DNA of 64,000 bases from HB2-32-21 sp003448675 (GCA_041584755.1 JBFHDK010000002.1:13509-77508); one strand, 5' to 3'; shown: positions 18,552 through 26,578, counted from the stretch's first letter. Numbers and translations are program-made. The notes: generated by a model from the sequence alone, not told the origin.

Positions 18552-19196
18552 ATGACAAACCGCAAACTTAATTTCTTCGATCGGCTTCTTAGCGAAGCGG
18601 ATCAGGCGCTGCGTACAGTCGGCGGCAGGGTCAAACCCGCCGCCCACCCTTCACCAGCAACGTCACAACTGGACCAGCCTCTGGATGAACAGCAATCATC
18701 CCACGCGGCGGGCTTGATGCGGGTGAACCACAGTGGTGAAGTATGTGCCCAGGGACTGTATCGGGGACAGGCGCTTACCGCTCGCAAGACGAGCACGCGG
18801 AAAGCCATGGAACAAGCAGCATCCGAGGAAGAAGATCACCTGGCCTGGTGCGCTCAACGCCTGGAAGAACTGGACAGCCACCCGAGCTATCTGAACCCAC
18901 TCTGGTATGCGGCATCTTTCGGACTCGGCGCCGGCGCCGGGCTAATCAGCGATCGCCTTAGCCTCGGCTTTGTCGCCGCAACCGAACAGCAGGTGTGTGA
19001 GCACCTGGAATCCCACCTGCAAAAACTCCCCGCGCAAGATACCAAGAGCCGCGCGGTGGTTGAACAGATGCTAATTGACGAAGGGGAGCACGCCAGTCAG
19101 GCCTTGGCAGCGGGCGGGGTCACTTTCCCGGAGCCGGTGAAAAAGGCCATGTCACTGATCGCCAGAGCAATGACTTCATCCAGCTACCGGCTGTAA
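18552..19196 (+). CDS. coq7: 2-nonaprenyl-3-methyl-6-methoxy-1,4-benzoquinol hydroxylase (Coq7)
   Basis: 214 residues from ATG 18552; upstream in-frame codons to 18402 overlap the divergent ATPase promoter and are not family-like. A di-iron hydroxylase of the last ring hydroxylation in ubiquinone synthesis. The ferritin-like helices carry the repeated iron ligands: LMRVNHSGEVCAQ, EEEDHLAWC, ATEQQVCEHLESH and IDEGEHASQA (E, ExxH, E, ExxH pattern). This indicates aerobic Q8/Q9 synthesis. It is convergent with the LysR gene (24 bp between stops). Confidence 0.95.
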   Translation: MTNRKLNFFDRLLSEADQALRTVGGRVKPAAHPSPATSQLDQPLDEQQSSHAAGLMRVNHSGEVCAQGLYRGQALTARKTSTRKAMEQAASEEEDHLAWCAQRLEELDSHPSYLNPLWYAASFGLGAGAGLISDRLSLGFVAATEQQVCEHLESHLQKLPAQDTKSRAVVEQMLIDEGEHASQALAAGGVTFPEPVKKAMSLIARAMTSSSYRL

Positions 19197-19220
19197 GCCC
19201 GGCTTACCTCGTCCGTCCTG

Positions 19221-20183
19221 TTAATCCCGCCCCCGCCCCTGGCGGATACCTTTAACAATATCGAGGATCTTGTCCTTAACCCAGTTATGAACCGGTGAGT
19301 TTACCGTGCGATTGTGTTGCACCAGCACCGCCGGAATAAGGGGGTCATGGTCAATGCCCTCTGGATAAGGCCGACGGACGATATCGTAAAACTCCCGCTC
19401 CGCTTCAAGGTCATCCGCTGTTGCCAGCATCAGACAATCAGTGGAGTGCAAGGTGCTCAGTGCTGTCATCAACTGATCGGTTACCAGCGCCTTATTGCGG
19501 GGGTTGAGCCCCATCGCGGCAAGCGTGCGATCAAAGCGGCTCTCCGTAAAGGGCGACACTTTATCGGCTATCAGCAGGTAATACTGCACGAAAGGGTATC
19601 GCAGGATCTCTTCCAGTTTGGGCCGTTTTTTCCCGGCCAGAGGGTGTCCACGCCGCATCCACACCGCGGGCGTAAAATCCCCCAGGGGGGTTACCGAGAA
19701 CTCTGGCGGCAACTTTTTCTCTACTTCGAACACGAAGTCAATCTCTCCGGACTCCAGCTCCTGAATCGAATGGTCAGAGATATTCGACACCGCCAATGTT
19801 ATTCCCGGAGCTTCCTCACGCAGGATATTGGCCAACTCGGGGATCGCCTGCACCGCCATAAATTCCGGACCAACCACCTGGATGGCTCCCTCATAGGTAG
19901 CCGGATCAAAATCCAGGTTCTGTAACACCGTCGACACATTGTTCAACAATTCCGGTAATACAGTCGCGATCTCCATGGCTCTGGGAGTTGGCACCAGTCC
20001 GCGTCCACTACGGGTAAATAGCGGGTCATCAAACAGATTGCGCAAGCGCGACAGGGTTTTACTCATGGCAGGCTGAGTAACAAACAGCCGTTCAGCCGCG
20101 CGGGTAACATTGCGTTCTTCCAGCAAAACATGCAGGGCAACAAGAAGATTCAGGTCAACACGGGAAAGGGAGTCAATGGGCAT
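19221..20183 (-). CDS. LysR-family transcriptional regulator
   Basis: 320 residues. N-terminal winged helix-turn-helix (about 9-68: VDLNLLVALHVLLEERNVTRAA, TQPAMSKTLSRLRNLFDDPLF), then a periplasmic-binding-like effector domain (about 95-310). The HTH looks closest to the NodD/LeuO-type subgroup; the OxyR redox cysteine pattern is absent, so it is not OxyR. The effector is unknown. It faces a likely small-RNA gene across a short AT-rich region, the geometry in which LysR regulators usually control both their own gene and the divergent transcript. Confidence 0.9.
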   Translation of the reverse strand: MPIDSLSRVDLNLLVALHVLLEERNVTRAAERLFVTQPAMSKTLSRLRNLFDDPLFTRSGRGLVPTPRAMEIATVLPELLNNVSTVLQNLDFDPATYEGAIQVVGPEFMAVQAIPELANILREEAPGITLAVSNISDHSIQELESGEIDFVFEVEKKLPPEFSVTPLGDFTPAVWMRRGHPLAGKKRPKLEEILRYPFVQYYLLIADKVSPFTESRFDRTLAAMGLNPRNKALVTDQLMTALSTLHSTDCLMLATADDLEAEREFYDIVRRPYPEGIDHDPLIPAVLVQHNRTVNSPVHNWVKDKILDIVKGIRQGRGRD

Positions 20184-20190
20184 TAGATAA

Positions 20191-20208
20191 GCATTAGTTA
20201 TGGTATGC
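20191..20208. promoter_or_regulatory. GCAT-N10-ATGC dyad upstream of the LysR gene
   Basis: A short inverted repeat, GCAT at 20191-20194 and ATGC at 20205-20208, begins eight bases upstream of the LysR start codon. Its position suits autoregulation of the regulator, but a four-base half-site can occur by chance. Confidence 0.25.
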
Positions 20209-20283
20209 CCTAATTTTATATTTTGAGCTTATGTAGAAGCAAGCCCTGAAATGCCCTCTTCATTACCAAAAGCTATCAATAAC

Positions 20284-20304
20284 ATTAAAATAATATATTT
20301 TAAT
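20284..20304. promoter_or_regulatory. Perfect AT-only palindrome in the LysR/sRNA divergent region
   Basis: ATTAAAATA (20284-20292), spacer ATA, TATTTTAAT (20296-20304): a 9-bp perfect inverted repeat that contains a T-N11-A core (T20285 to A20297) as in LysR boxes. It lies about 100 bp from the LysR start codon and just ahead of the predicted small RNA, where it would overlap that RNA's promoter. It may instead simply be an AT-rich promoter element. Confidence 0.45.
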
Positions 20305-20310
20305 TATGCA

Positions 20311-20433
20311 AGCGCGTTCCGTATAGTTCCTTCCGTGGCTGGCAAGCCATGGGCTTTAGGAACCTTTGCCAGCGTTTACACCTCCTAACCCCCTGTATCA
20401 TACTTTCGGGGAGCACCAGCTCCCCTTTTTTTT
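20311..20433 (+). ncRNA. Putative trans-acting small RNA (about 120 nt)
   Basis: No protein gene on this strand lies between coq7 (ends 19196) and crp (starts 21085), yet a strong factor-independent terminator ends at 20433. The preceding 100 bases fold into a stem with outer arms GTTCCT (20326-20331)/AGGAAC (20358-20363) and inner TGGCT-GGCA-AGCCA (20336-20349). CTGGCAA (20339-20345) can alternatively pair with TTGCCAG (20366-20372). A C-rich unpaired stretch, CACCTCCTAACCCCC (20379-20393), includes CCTCC, complementary to Shine-Dalgarno sequences. It matches no RNA family I recognise (not 6S, SRP, RsmY/Z, CrcZ, PrrF or Spot 42). The 5' end is a guess from the AT-rich region at 20284-20306. 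Confidence 0.55.
20408..20433 (+). terminator. Rho-independent terminator of the putative small RNA
   Basis: Stem GGGGAGC (20408-20414)/GCTCCCC (20419-20425), loop ACCA, then eight T (20426-20433). The T-run is only on the plus-strand side, so it does not serve osmC or LysR on the minus strand. Confidence 0.85.
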
Positions 20434-20500
20434 GCCCGACAGTTCATAACAACCGGCTTTATCTCCCAACCCTGGGCTACACCCCGCGCCACGTGCGCCA

Positions 20501-20926
20501 TCACGCCTCCCGCTCGATGATCTCGTAACTATGGGTGATAGTCACGCCGCCCTTGCCCAGCATAATTGAAGCCGAACAGTATTTTTCCGCCGATAACTCC
20601 ACCGCCCGTTTCACCTGCTTTTCCTTGAGATCGCATCCCGTGACAACAAAATGAATGTTTATCACGGTGAACACAGCAGGAACCGCGTCGGCCCGCTGGG
20701 CTTCCAGCTTAGCCTCGCAGTTTTGTACCGCTTGACGGCTTTTTTTCAAGATGCTGACCACATCAAAGCTGGCACAGCCGCCCATCCCCAGCAAAATCAT
20801 TTCCATGGGCCGTATACCCATATTCCGGCCACCATGATCCTCGGGGCCATCCATTACTACGCTGTGGCCGCTGCCGGATTCACCAAGGAACATTGCGCCA
20901 TCCACCCACCTTACCCTTGCCTGCAT
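20501..20926 (-). CDS. OsmC family protein (YhfA-like)
   Basis: 141 residues. The two conserved cysteines of the OsmC/Ohr fold are present, in MGGCASFDVV (about residue 52) and EKYCSASI (about 116). OsmC-type proteins reduce organic or fatty-acid hydroperoxides with these thiols; the YhfA subgroup is less well characterised. It is divergent from the Vfr/CRP gene, as in Pseudomonas aeruginosa, where the homologue sits next to vfr. Confidence 0.9.
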   Translation of the reverse strand: MQARVRWVDGAMFLGESGSGHSVVMDGPEDHGGRNMGIRPMEMILLGMGGCASFDVVSILKKSRQAVQNCEAKLEAQRADAVPAVFTVINIHFVVTGCDLKEKQVKRAVELSAEKYCSASIMLGKGGVTITHSYEIIEREA

Positions 20927-20976
20927 GAATTGCCTCTCCTCTAAACACCAAAAAGTTACACACTATAACAGTCGCG

Positions 20977-20992
20977 CGGGCAATACTGCCCG
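20977..20992. promoter_or_regulatory. Inverted repeat between osmC and crp
   Basis: CGGGCA (20977-20982), ATAC, TGCCCG (20987-20992): a perfect 6-bp dyad in the middle of the 158-bp divergent region. It could be an operator for either gene, or a hairpin in the crp leader. It does not match the CRP consensus. Confidence 0.35.
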
Positions 20993-21084
20993 AGGGAAGA
21001 TGATTTTGAGATGGTTTACAGCGCTTTACCTTCAGTGCGATGATGAGCCCGTATGATCAGGAAACTTTTGTGAGGAGCACACCA

Positions 21085-21717
21085 GTGGCATTGCAGCCGA
21101 TAACACCACATATCCCGAACTTCGAGGAGTTTCTTAACCACACCCGCCGGCGCCGATACCCCAATAAAAGCACGCTTATCTATGCTGGCGATACCGGTGA
21201 CACCCTTTATTATATTATCTCTGGCTCTGTATCCGTACTGATTGAGGATGACGATGGCCGGGAAATGATTGTCGCCTACCTCAACCCTGGTGACTTCTTT
21301 GGCGAAATGGGCCTATTCGGCCAGGAAGACAGAAGCGCCTGGATTCGTGCTCGAACCGACTGTGAAATCGCTGAAATCAATTACGATGCGTTTCTCGAGC
21401 TGATAGAAACCCACCCGGATTTTCTTTTTTCCGTGAGCAAACAGATGGCCCAGCGTTTGCGGGACACCACACGCAAGGTAGGGGATCTCGCCTTTTTAGA
21501 TGTGACCGGTCGGGTGGCCCGCACCCTGCTCGACCTGTGCAAGGAACCGGACGCCATGACCCACCCCGATGGCATGCAAATCAAGATCACCCGTCAGGAG
21601 ATCGGTCGTATCGTGGGCTGCTCCCGGGAAATGGTGGGCCGGGTGCTGAAAAGCCTTGAAGATCAGGGCCTGGTGGTGGCCACCGGCAAAACCATGGTGG
21701 TTCACGGCACCCGCTGA
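21085..21717 (+). CDS. crp: cAMP-responsive regulator (CRP/Vfr)
   Basis: 210 residues from GTG 21085, chosen because GAGGAG lies seven bases upstream and because Vfr/CRP start near here; the frame is open from 21040. The N-terminal cyclic-nucleotide domain has YAGDTGDTLYYIISGSVSVL and the phosphate-binding cassette GDFFGEMGLF...RSAW. The long C-helix is followed by a helix-turn-helix, ITRQEIGRIVGCSREMVGRV. The segment from RKVGDLAFLDVTGRVARTLLDL to the end is almost the same as in Vfr of Pseudomonas. It is a global regulator of transcription by cAMP. Confidence 0.95.
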   Translation: MALQPITPHIPNFEEFLNHTRRRRYPNKSTLIYAGDTGDTLYYIISGSVSVLIEDDDGREMIVAYLNPGDFFGEMGLFGQEDRSAWIRARTDCEIAEINYDAFLELIETHPDFLFSVSKQMAQRLRDTTRKVGDLAFLDVTGRVARTLLDLCKEPDAMTHPDGMQIKITRQEIGRIVGCSREMVGRVLKSLEDQGLVVATGKTMVVHGTR

Positions 21718-21748
21718 ACGAGCCAAACCGAAGATAAGGCTCTGCCCC

Positions 21749-22567
21749 TCAGTTAAACATCTCCATTAGCCGGCGGCCTGGATCGTCGGCCCGCATAAAG
21801 GCCTCCCCCACCAAAAACGCATTCACCCCGTGGCCACGCATGGCCATGACATCGTCGATCGTGTGAATACCACTTTCGGTGACAATCAGGCGATCCTCGG
21901 GAATCTGGTCGAGTAGATTAAAAGTCGTATCCAGACTGGTGTGAAAATTATGCAGGTTGCGATTATTGATACCGATCAGCGGTGTACTGAGCGTCAAGGC
22001 CAAGTCAAGCTCCTTGCGATCGTGCACTTCCACCAGGACATCCAGACCAAGATCTAACGCCAAATCATGTAGACCCTCCAAAGCCGGCTGATCCAGCGCC
22101 GCAACAATCAGTAAAACGCAGTCCGCGCCCAGGGCCCTGGACTCATAAATCTGGTAAGGGTCAATCATAAAATCCTTACGCAGAATCGGCAGACTGGCGG
22201 CGCTTTTAGCCTGGCGCAGGTAGCCGTCGCTGCCCTGAAAGAAATCCACATCGGTGAGTACCGATAAGCAGGCTGCCCCCCCTTTTTCATAGCTGCGGGC
22301 GATTTCCACCACATCGAAACTTTCCCGGATTACACCCTTACTGGGGGAAGCCTTTTTGATTTCGGCAATCACCGCGGCCTGGCCAGCGCTTATTTTTTGC
22401 TGTAACGACTCAGCAAAACCCCTCGCCTGGACCTGCTCGTCAACCAACTCCCGCAATTGTTCCACCGGCAAACGGCCGCTGCGCTCAGCCACCTCCTCTG
22501 CCTTACGGGCAAGAATTTTTTTCAGCACCGTCGGCGCATCTTTAAGTACGGCATTTTCCACAGACAT
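21749..22567 (-). CDS. trpC: Indole-3-glycerol phosphate synthase
   Basis: 272 residues from ATG 22567, which has AAGGAAGG upstream; an ATG at 22603, directly after the trpD stop, would add 12 residues. It closes CdRP to indole-3-glycerol phosphate. TIM-barrel motifs: VLKKILARKAEEVAER, AEIKKASPSKGVI (catalytic Lys), LRKDFMIDPYQI, LIGINNRNLHNF and VTESGIHT. It is monofunctional, not fused to TrpF. It is the last gene of trpEGDC and convergent with crp. Confidence 0.96.
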   Translation of the reverse strand: MSVENAVLKDAPTVLKKILARKAEEVAERSGRLPVEQLRELVDEQVQARGFAESLQQKISAGQAAVIAEIKKASPSKGVIRESFDVVEIARSYEKGGAACLSVLTDVDFFQGSDGYLRQAKSAASLPILRKDFMIDPYQIYESRALGADCVLLIVAALDQPALEGLHDLALDLGLDVLVEVHDRKELDLALTLSTPLIGINNRNLHNFHTSLDTTFNLLDQIPEDRLIVTESGIHTIDDVMAMRGHGVNAFLVGEAFMRADDPGRRLMEMFN

Positions 22568-22603
22568 ATGTATTCCTTCCTTTGACGCTACATCAGCCGC
22601 CAT

Positions 22604-23641
22604 TCAGGCAAGCTCCAGTGCCTCGGTATAGGCCGCCAGCTCAATCAGCCGCTCCCCGGCGAGGCCACTACCAATGACGTCCTGGGCAATGGCGACCCCA
22701 TCAGCCACGGTCCCTGCCAGGCCCGCGACATAGATCGCAGCCCCGGCATTAAGTGCAATCAAATCCGCCGCCTTGACTCCCGCTTCGGTCTTGCGCTTGC
22801 CCAGGGCATCGCGAATCAAGCGCAGGGAATCCTCGGCATCGCTTACATCCAGCCCGTCGAGCTCCTGACGCTGGATACCAAAATCCTCCGGCTCCAGACG
22901 ATACTCGGACACTTCACCGTTTTTCAGTTCCGCCACCGACGTGCCACCGGCAAGACTGATTTCATCGAGGCCATCATCGCTATGCACCACCATAATCCGC
23001 TCACTGCCTAACCGCGACAGCACTTGTGCCATGGGCCGGCACAGCGCCCCATCGAAGACACCGATAAGCTGGCGCTTGACCCCCGCCGGGTTGGTCATGG
23101 GACCGAGAATATTAAACAGCGTGCGCACGCCCAGCTCCTGACGCGGCCCGGCAGCGTGCTTCATAGCGCTGTGGTGGGCCGGCGCGAACATAAAACCGAC
23201 GCCCACATCCTCGACGCAACGCCGAACCTGATCTGGTGGCAAACCGAGCCGCACCCCCGCCGCCTCCAGTAAATCGGCGCTGCCACTTTTACTGCTGACC
23301 GAACGATTGCCGTGCTTAACCACCTTGCCACCAGCGGCGGCCACCACAAAGGTGCTGGCAGTGGAAACATTAAACAGGCTGGCGCCATCCCCACCGGTGC
23401 CGACAATGTCCACCAGGTGCTCACCACTGACCTGAACCCCAGTAGCCAGCTCTCGCATGACCTGCACAGCGCCGGTAATTTCATCGAGGGTTTCGCCCTT
23501 CATACGCAGGGCCACCAGAAAGCCGGCGATCTGGGCGGGCGTCGCCCCACCGGTCATGACCTGGCGCATGACCGCCTCCATGTCTTGCCGGGAAAGGCTG
23601 GCGCCTTCGATGACGCTGGCAATGGCCGCTTTAATGTCCAT
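22604..23641 (-). CDS. trpD: Anthranilate phosphoribosyltransferase
   Basis: 345 residues from ATG 23641 (CGGAG upstream). It transfers phosphoribose from PRPP to anthranilate. Motifs: the PRPP loop GTGGDGASLFNVSTA, KHGNRSVSSKSGSADLLEA, and the metal-binding DEISLAGGTSVAEL. The length is normal, with no glutaminase fusion. The 5' end is 13 bp after the trpG stop. Confidence 0.96.
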   Translation of the reverse strand: MDIKAAIASVIEGASLSRQDMEAVMRQVMTGGATPAQIAGFLVALRMKGETLDEITGAVQVMRELATGVQVSGEHLVDIVGTGGDGASLFNVSTASTFVVAAAGGKVVKHGNRSVSSKSGSADLLEAAGVRLGLPPDQVRRCVEDVGVGFMFAPAHHSAMKHAAGPRQELGVRTLFNILGPMTNPAGVKRQLIGVFDGALCRPMAQVLSRLGSERIMVVHSDDGLDEISLAGGTSVAELKNGEVSEYRLEPEDFGIQRQELDGLDVSDAEDSLRLIRDALGKRKTEAGVKAADLIALNAGAAIYVAGLAGTVADGVAIAQDVIGSGLAGERLIELAAYTEALELA

Positions 23642-23654
23642 GTTCAAACTCCGT

Positions 23655-24233
23655 TCAGGCTTCCAGGAAGTTACGCAGGAGATCGTGCCCATGCTCGGTT
23701 AGAATGGATTCGGGGTGGAACTGCACCCCCTCAACCGCCAGCTCCCGGTGGCGCACACCCATGATCTCATCGACCTCGCCGTCTTCGCCAAGGGTCCAGG
23801 CGCTGATTTCAAGGCAATCCGGCAGGCTGGCTTTTGCTATCACCAGGGAATGATAACGGGTGGCCTCGAAAGGGTTGCCCAGGCCGCGAAACACGCCGCG
23901 GTCATCGTGATGAATCAGCGAGGTCTTGCCATGCATCACCTGCCTGGCCCGAACAATTTTGCCCCCGAAAGCCTGGCCGATACTTTGATGACCCAGGCAT
24001 ATCCCCAGTAACGGGATCTTTCCGGCAAACGCCGCGACGGTCGCCAACGATATACCTGCTTCGTTAGGCGTGCAGGGCCCCGGTGATATAACGATTTTTT
24101 CCGGCGCCATGGTTTCTATGTCGGCGATCGTGATTTCGTCGTTACGCACCACGTGGACGTCGGCCTTTAGTTCGCCTAAATATTGCACCACGTTGTAGGT
24201 AAAGGAGTCGTAGTTATCGATCATTAAAATCAT
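23655..24233 (-). CDS. trpG: Anthranilate synthase glutaminase subunit
   Basis: 192 residues from ATG 24233; the frame upstream overlaps trpE. A class I glutamine amidotransferase that supplies ammonia to TrpE. Triad segments: LLGICLGHQSIGQAFGG (nucleophile Cys near 79) and VQFHPESILTEHG (His and Glu near 170). It begins MILMIDNYDSFTYN, as in the family. Its ATG overlaps the trpE TGA in an ATGA junction, indicating translational coupling. Confidence 0.97.
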   Translation of the reverse strand: MILMIDNYDSFTYNVVQYLGELKADVHVVRNDEITIADIETMAPEKIVISPGPCTPNEAGISLATVAAFAGKIPLLGICLGHQSIGQAFGGKIVRARQVMHGKTSLIHHDDRGVFRGLGNPFEATRYHSLVIAKASLPDCLEISAWTLGEDGEVDEIMGVRHRELAVEGVQFHPESILTEHGHDLLRNFLEA

Positions 24234-25708
24234 GACGTCAGGCCCTCCACCATGGCCGCGGCGCGGAAAATCGCCCGGGCCTTGTTCATGGTTTCCTCCC
24301 ACTCGGACAGGGGCACGGAGTCCGCCACAACCCCGCCGCCGGCCTGTACATAGAGCGTGCCGTCCTTGATCACGGCGGTGCGAATAGCGATGGCGGTATC
24401 CATGTTGCCATTCCAACCCAGATAACCCACCGCACCGCCGTAGATACCGCGTTTGACGGGCTCGAATTCATCAATAATTTCCATGGCTCGGATTTTTGGT
24501 GCACCACTCAGGGTACCCGCGGGAAGCGTGGCACGCAGCACGTCCAGGGCACCGGTATCCGGCTTGATCCGTCCGGTGACATTGGAGGTGATGTGCATCA
24601 CATGGGAGTAGCGCTCGACCACCATTTTTTCGGTCAGTTCCACGGAGCCGATTTGCGATACGCGCCCGACATCATTGCGGCCAAGATCGATCAGCATCAG
24701 GTGCTCGGCGATCTCCTTGGGATCGGCCAGCAAGTCCTGTTCCAGTGCCTGATCCTCCTCGGGTGTTGCACCCCGCGGCCGCGTACCGGCAATGGGCCGC
24801 ACCGTGACCTCACCGCCTTCAAGACGGGTGAGAATTTCCGGGGAAGAGCCAACAATTTCAAAACCGTCAAGGTCAAGAAAATACATGTAGGGTGAAGGGT
24901 TGAGGCAGCGCAGGGCCCGGTATAAATTTATTGGCTCGGCGCTAAAAGGCAATGACAAGCGCTGGGAAGGCACTACCTGCATGACGTCGCCGGCGACAAT
25001 GTATTCCTTGATCGCCTCAACCACCTGCTCATAGCGCTCCTGGCCAAAACTGGAAGTAAACGCTGACTCACTGACCCCGTTGGACGTAAGGGATACCTTG
25101 TCCAGCGCCGGCAATGGCTGACGCAAGCCGGCTTCGAGTTCATCGAGACGGCGCTGGGCGCCCTCCCAAGCATCGGCCTGGCTAGCATCGGCGAGGACGA
25201 TAAAGCTCAGCTGCCCCTTGAGGTTGTCAAACACCAGCACCTCGTGGGAAGCCATCAGCAGAATATCCGGCACACCCAGTTCATCGGGCGGGCAGCTAGG
25301 GGCCAGACGCGGCTCCACATAGCGCACTGTATCGTAGCCAAAATAGCCCACCAACCCACCGGTAAAACGGGGCAGATCCGGCAAATCCGGCACGCTGAAC
25401 CGTCGGGCGAAGCTATCGATTTCCGCGAGGGGGTCGGGAGTTTCCCTGGCCTCGAGCACGGCGCCGTTGTTTTCTATAGTCAGGCGCTGGCCCGTAACTT
25501 TCAGCACCGTCGCCGACGGCAGGCCCAGTAAAGAATAACGCCCCCACTTTTCGCCGCCTTCAACGGATTCAAACAAATAGGAGTAGGGCCCGCGAGCGAG
25601 TTTCAGATAACAGGAGAGGGGGGTTTCGAGGTCGGCAAGGATCTCGCGCGTAACCGGAATCCGGTTGTAACCCTGCTTGACGAGGTCGGCGAACTGTTCA
25701 GGTGTCAT
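24230..25708 (-). CDS. trpE: Anthranilate synthase component I
   Basis: 492 residues. It converts chorismate plus ammonia to anthranilate. N-terminal regulatory segment with YLFESVEGGEKWGRYS, the region where Trp binds in feedback-sensitive enzymes. The C-terminal chorismate-binding domain has RPIAGTRPRGATPEEDQ, LMLIDLGRNDVGRVS and AGTLSGAPKIRAM. It is the first gene of the trpEGDC cluster. A 55-codon open frame, not gph, separates it from rpe; no Trp-rich leader peptide is seen upstream. Confidence 0.97.
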   Translation of the reverse strand: MTPEQFADLVKQGYNRIPVTREILADLETPLSCYLKLARGPYSYLFESVEGGEKWGRYSLLGLPSATVLKVTGQRLTIENNGAVLEARETPDPLAEIDSFARRFSVPDLPDLPRFTGGLVGYFGYDTVRYVEPRLAPSCPPDELGVPDILLMASHEVLVFDNLKGQLSFIVLADASQADAWEGAQRRLDELEAGLRQPLPALDKVSLTSNGVSESAFTSSFGQERYEQVVEAIKEYIVAGDVMQVVPSQRLSLPFSAEPINLYRALRCLNPSPYMYFLDLDGFEIVGSSPEILTRLEGGEVTVRPIAGTRPRGATPEEDQALEQDLLADPKEIAEHLMLIDLGRNDVGRVSQIGSVELTEKMVVERYSHVMHITSNVTGRIKPDTGALDVLRATLPAGTLSGAPKIRAMEIIDEFEPVKRGIYGGAVGYLGWNGNMDTAIAIRTAVIKDGTLYVQAGGGVVADSVPLSEWEETMNKARAIFRAAAMVEGLTS

Positions 25709-25717
25709 GGTTTTTCC

Positions 25718-25885
25718 TTAAGCTGTGTAACGATGGGGAGCGCCCTGGCGGGCAAGGGGTATCAGCCCAGTCGCCATCGCCAACAGGGAAGGAAAGTCAC
25801 CAGAATGTCCTGAATGTTCTTTGTCACGAGATTGTTCCGTATTTCGCGGCGGGATTTTAAACCATTTGGCCCGGGCAAGGAACAT
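25718..25885 (-). CDS. Possible 55-residue protein between rpe and trpE
   Basis: An ATG at 25885, 18 bp after the rpe stop, opens a 55-codon frame that ends with TAA nine bases before the trpE ATG; the trpE ribosome site (AAGGA) overlaps that stop. The peptide starts MFLARAKWFKIPPRNTEQ and ends QGAPHRYTA. It has a single Trp, so it is not a classical attenuator leader, and it resembles no family I know. In Pseudomonas gph lies at this place. The tight fit on both sides favours a real coupled ORF; the short length and weak AGAGGA upstream site argue caution. Confidence 0.35.
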   Translation of the reverse strand: MFLARAKWFKIPPRNTEQSRDKEHSGHSGDFPSLLAMATGLIPLARQGAPHRYTA

Positions 25886-25903
25886 GGCCGGCGCGTCCTC
25901 TTC

Positions 25904-26578
25904 TCACACCTCATCCAGTCCGCTGCGCATGGCGTCAATCACAGCCTTATAGCTGTCCTGCCCAAAAATAGCCGAACCCGCAACAAAGGTATCGGCGCCC
26001 GCCCCGGCGATTTCGGCAATATTTCGCGCATTGACGCCTCCATCCACTTCCAGACGAATATCAAAGCCACTGGCATCAATCAGGGCCCGGGCCTGGCGCA
26101 ACTTGACCAGGGTCTGAGGGATAAATGACTGCCCACCAAAACCGGGGTTGACCGACATCAGCAGCAGCACATCCAGCTTATCCATAACATGCTCAATCAC
26201 ATTGAGGGGCGTCGCCGGATTAAGCACCAGCCCGGCCTTGCAACCCAGGTCGCGGGCCAATTGCAGTGAGCGGTCAACATGGCGGCTGGCTTCGGGGTGG
26301 AATGTGATCCAGCTGGCCCCGGCCCTGGCGAACATCTGGATCAGCTCGTCCACCGGCTCTACCATCAGGTGGACATCGATGGGCGCGGTAATGCCATGCT
26401 TACGCAGGGCCTCGCAGACCATGGGACCAATGGTGAGATTGGGCACATAGTGATTATCCATGACGTCAAAATGCACAACATCCGCCCCCGCCTCCAGCAC
26501 AGCGTTGACCTCGTCGCCGAGCCTGGCGAAGTCAGCGGATAAAATCGACGGTGCAATCAGATACTCTTTAGCGGGCAT
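25904..26578 (-). CDS. rpe: Ribulose-phosphate 3-epimerase
   Basis: 224 residues. It interconverts ribulose-5-P and xylulose-5-P in the pentose phosphate pathway. TIM-barrel metal/active-site motifs: IAPSILSADFARLGDE, VVHFDVMDNHYVPNLTIGP, DVHLMV, MSVNPGFGGQSFI and LEVDGGVN. It is upstream of trpE on the same strand, the rpe-(gph)-trpE order of Pseudomonas with gph missing. Confidence 0.97.
   Translation of the reverse strand: MPAKEYLIAPSILSADFARLGDEVNAVLEAGADVVHFDVMDNHYVPNLTIGPMVCEALRKHGITAPIDVHLMVEPVDELIQMFARAGASWITFHPEASRHVDRSLQLARDLGCKAGLVLNPATPLNVIEHVMDKLDVLLLMSVNPGFGGQSFIPQTLVKLRQARALIDASGFDIRLEVDGGVNARNIAEIAGAGADTFVAGSAIFGQDSYKAVIDAMRSGLDEV

Noticed and set aside
20348..20520. Short open frame starting at the ATG inside the putative small RNA
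   Set aside because: It has no Shine-Dalgarno sequence, reads straight through the terminator stem and ends inside osmC in antisense.
21040..21084. CRP self-binding site in the crp leader
   Set aside because: TGTGAGGAGCACACC lies at the ribosome site and lacks the TGTGA-N6-TCACA spacing; it is better explained as the Shine-Dalgarno region.
25709..25903. Trp attenuator leader peptide before trpE
   Set aside because: The only open frame there has one Trp codon, no adjacent Trp pair, and no terminator hairpin with a T-run precedes trpE.
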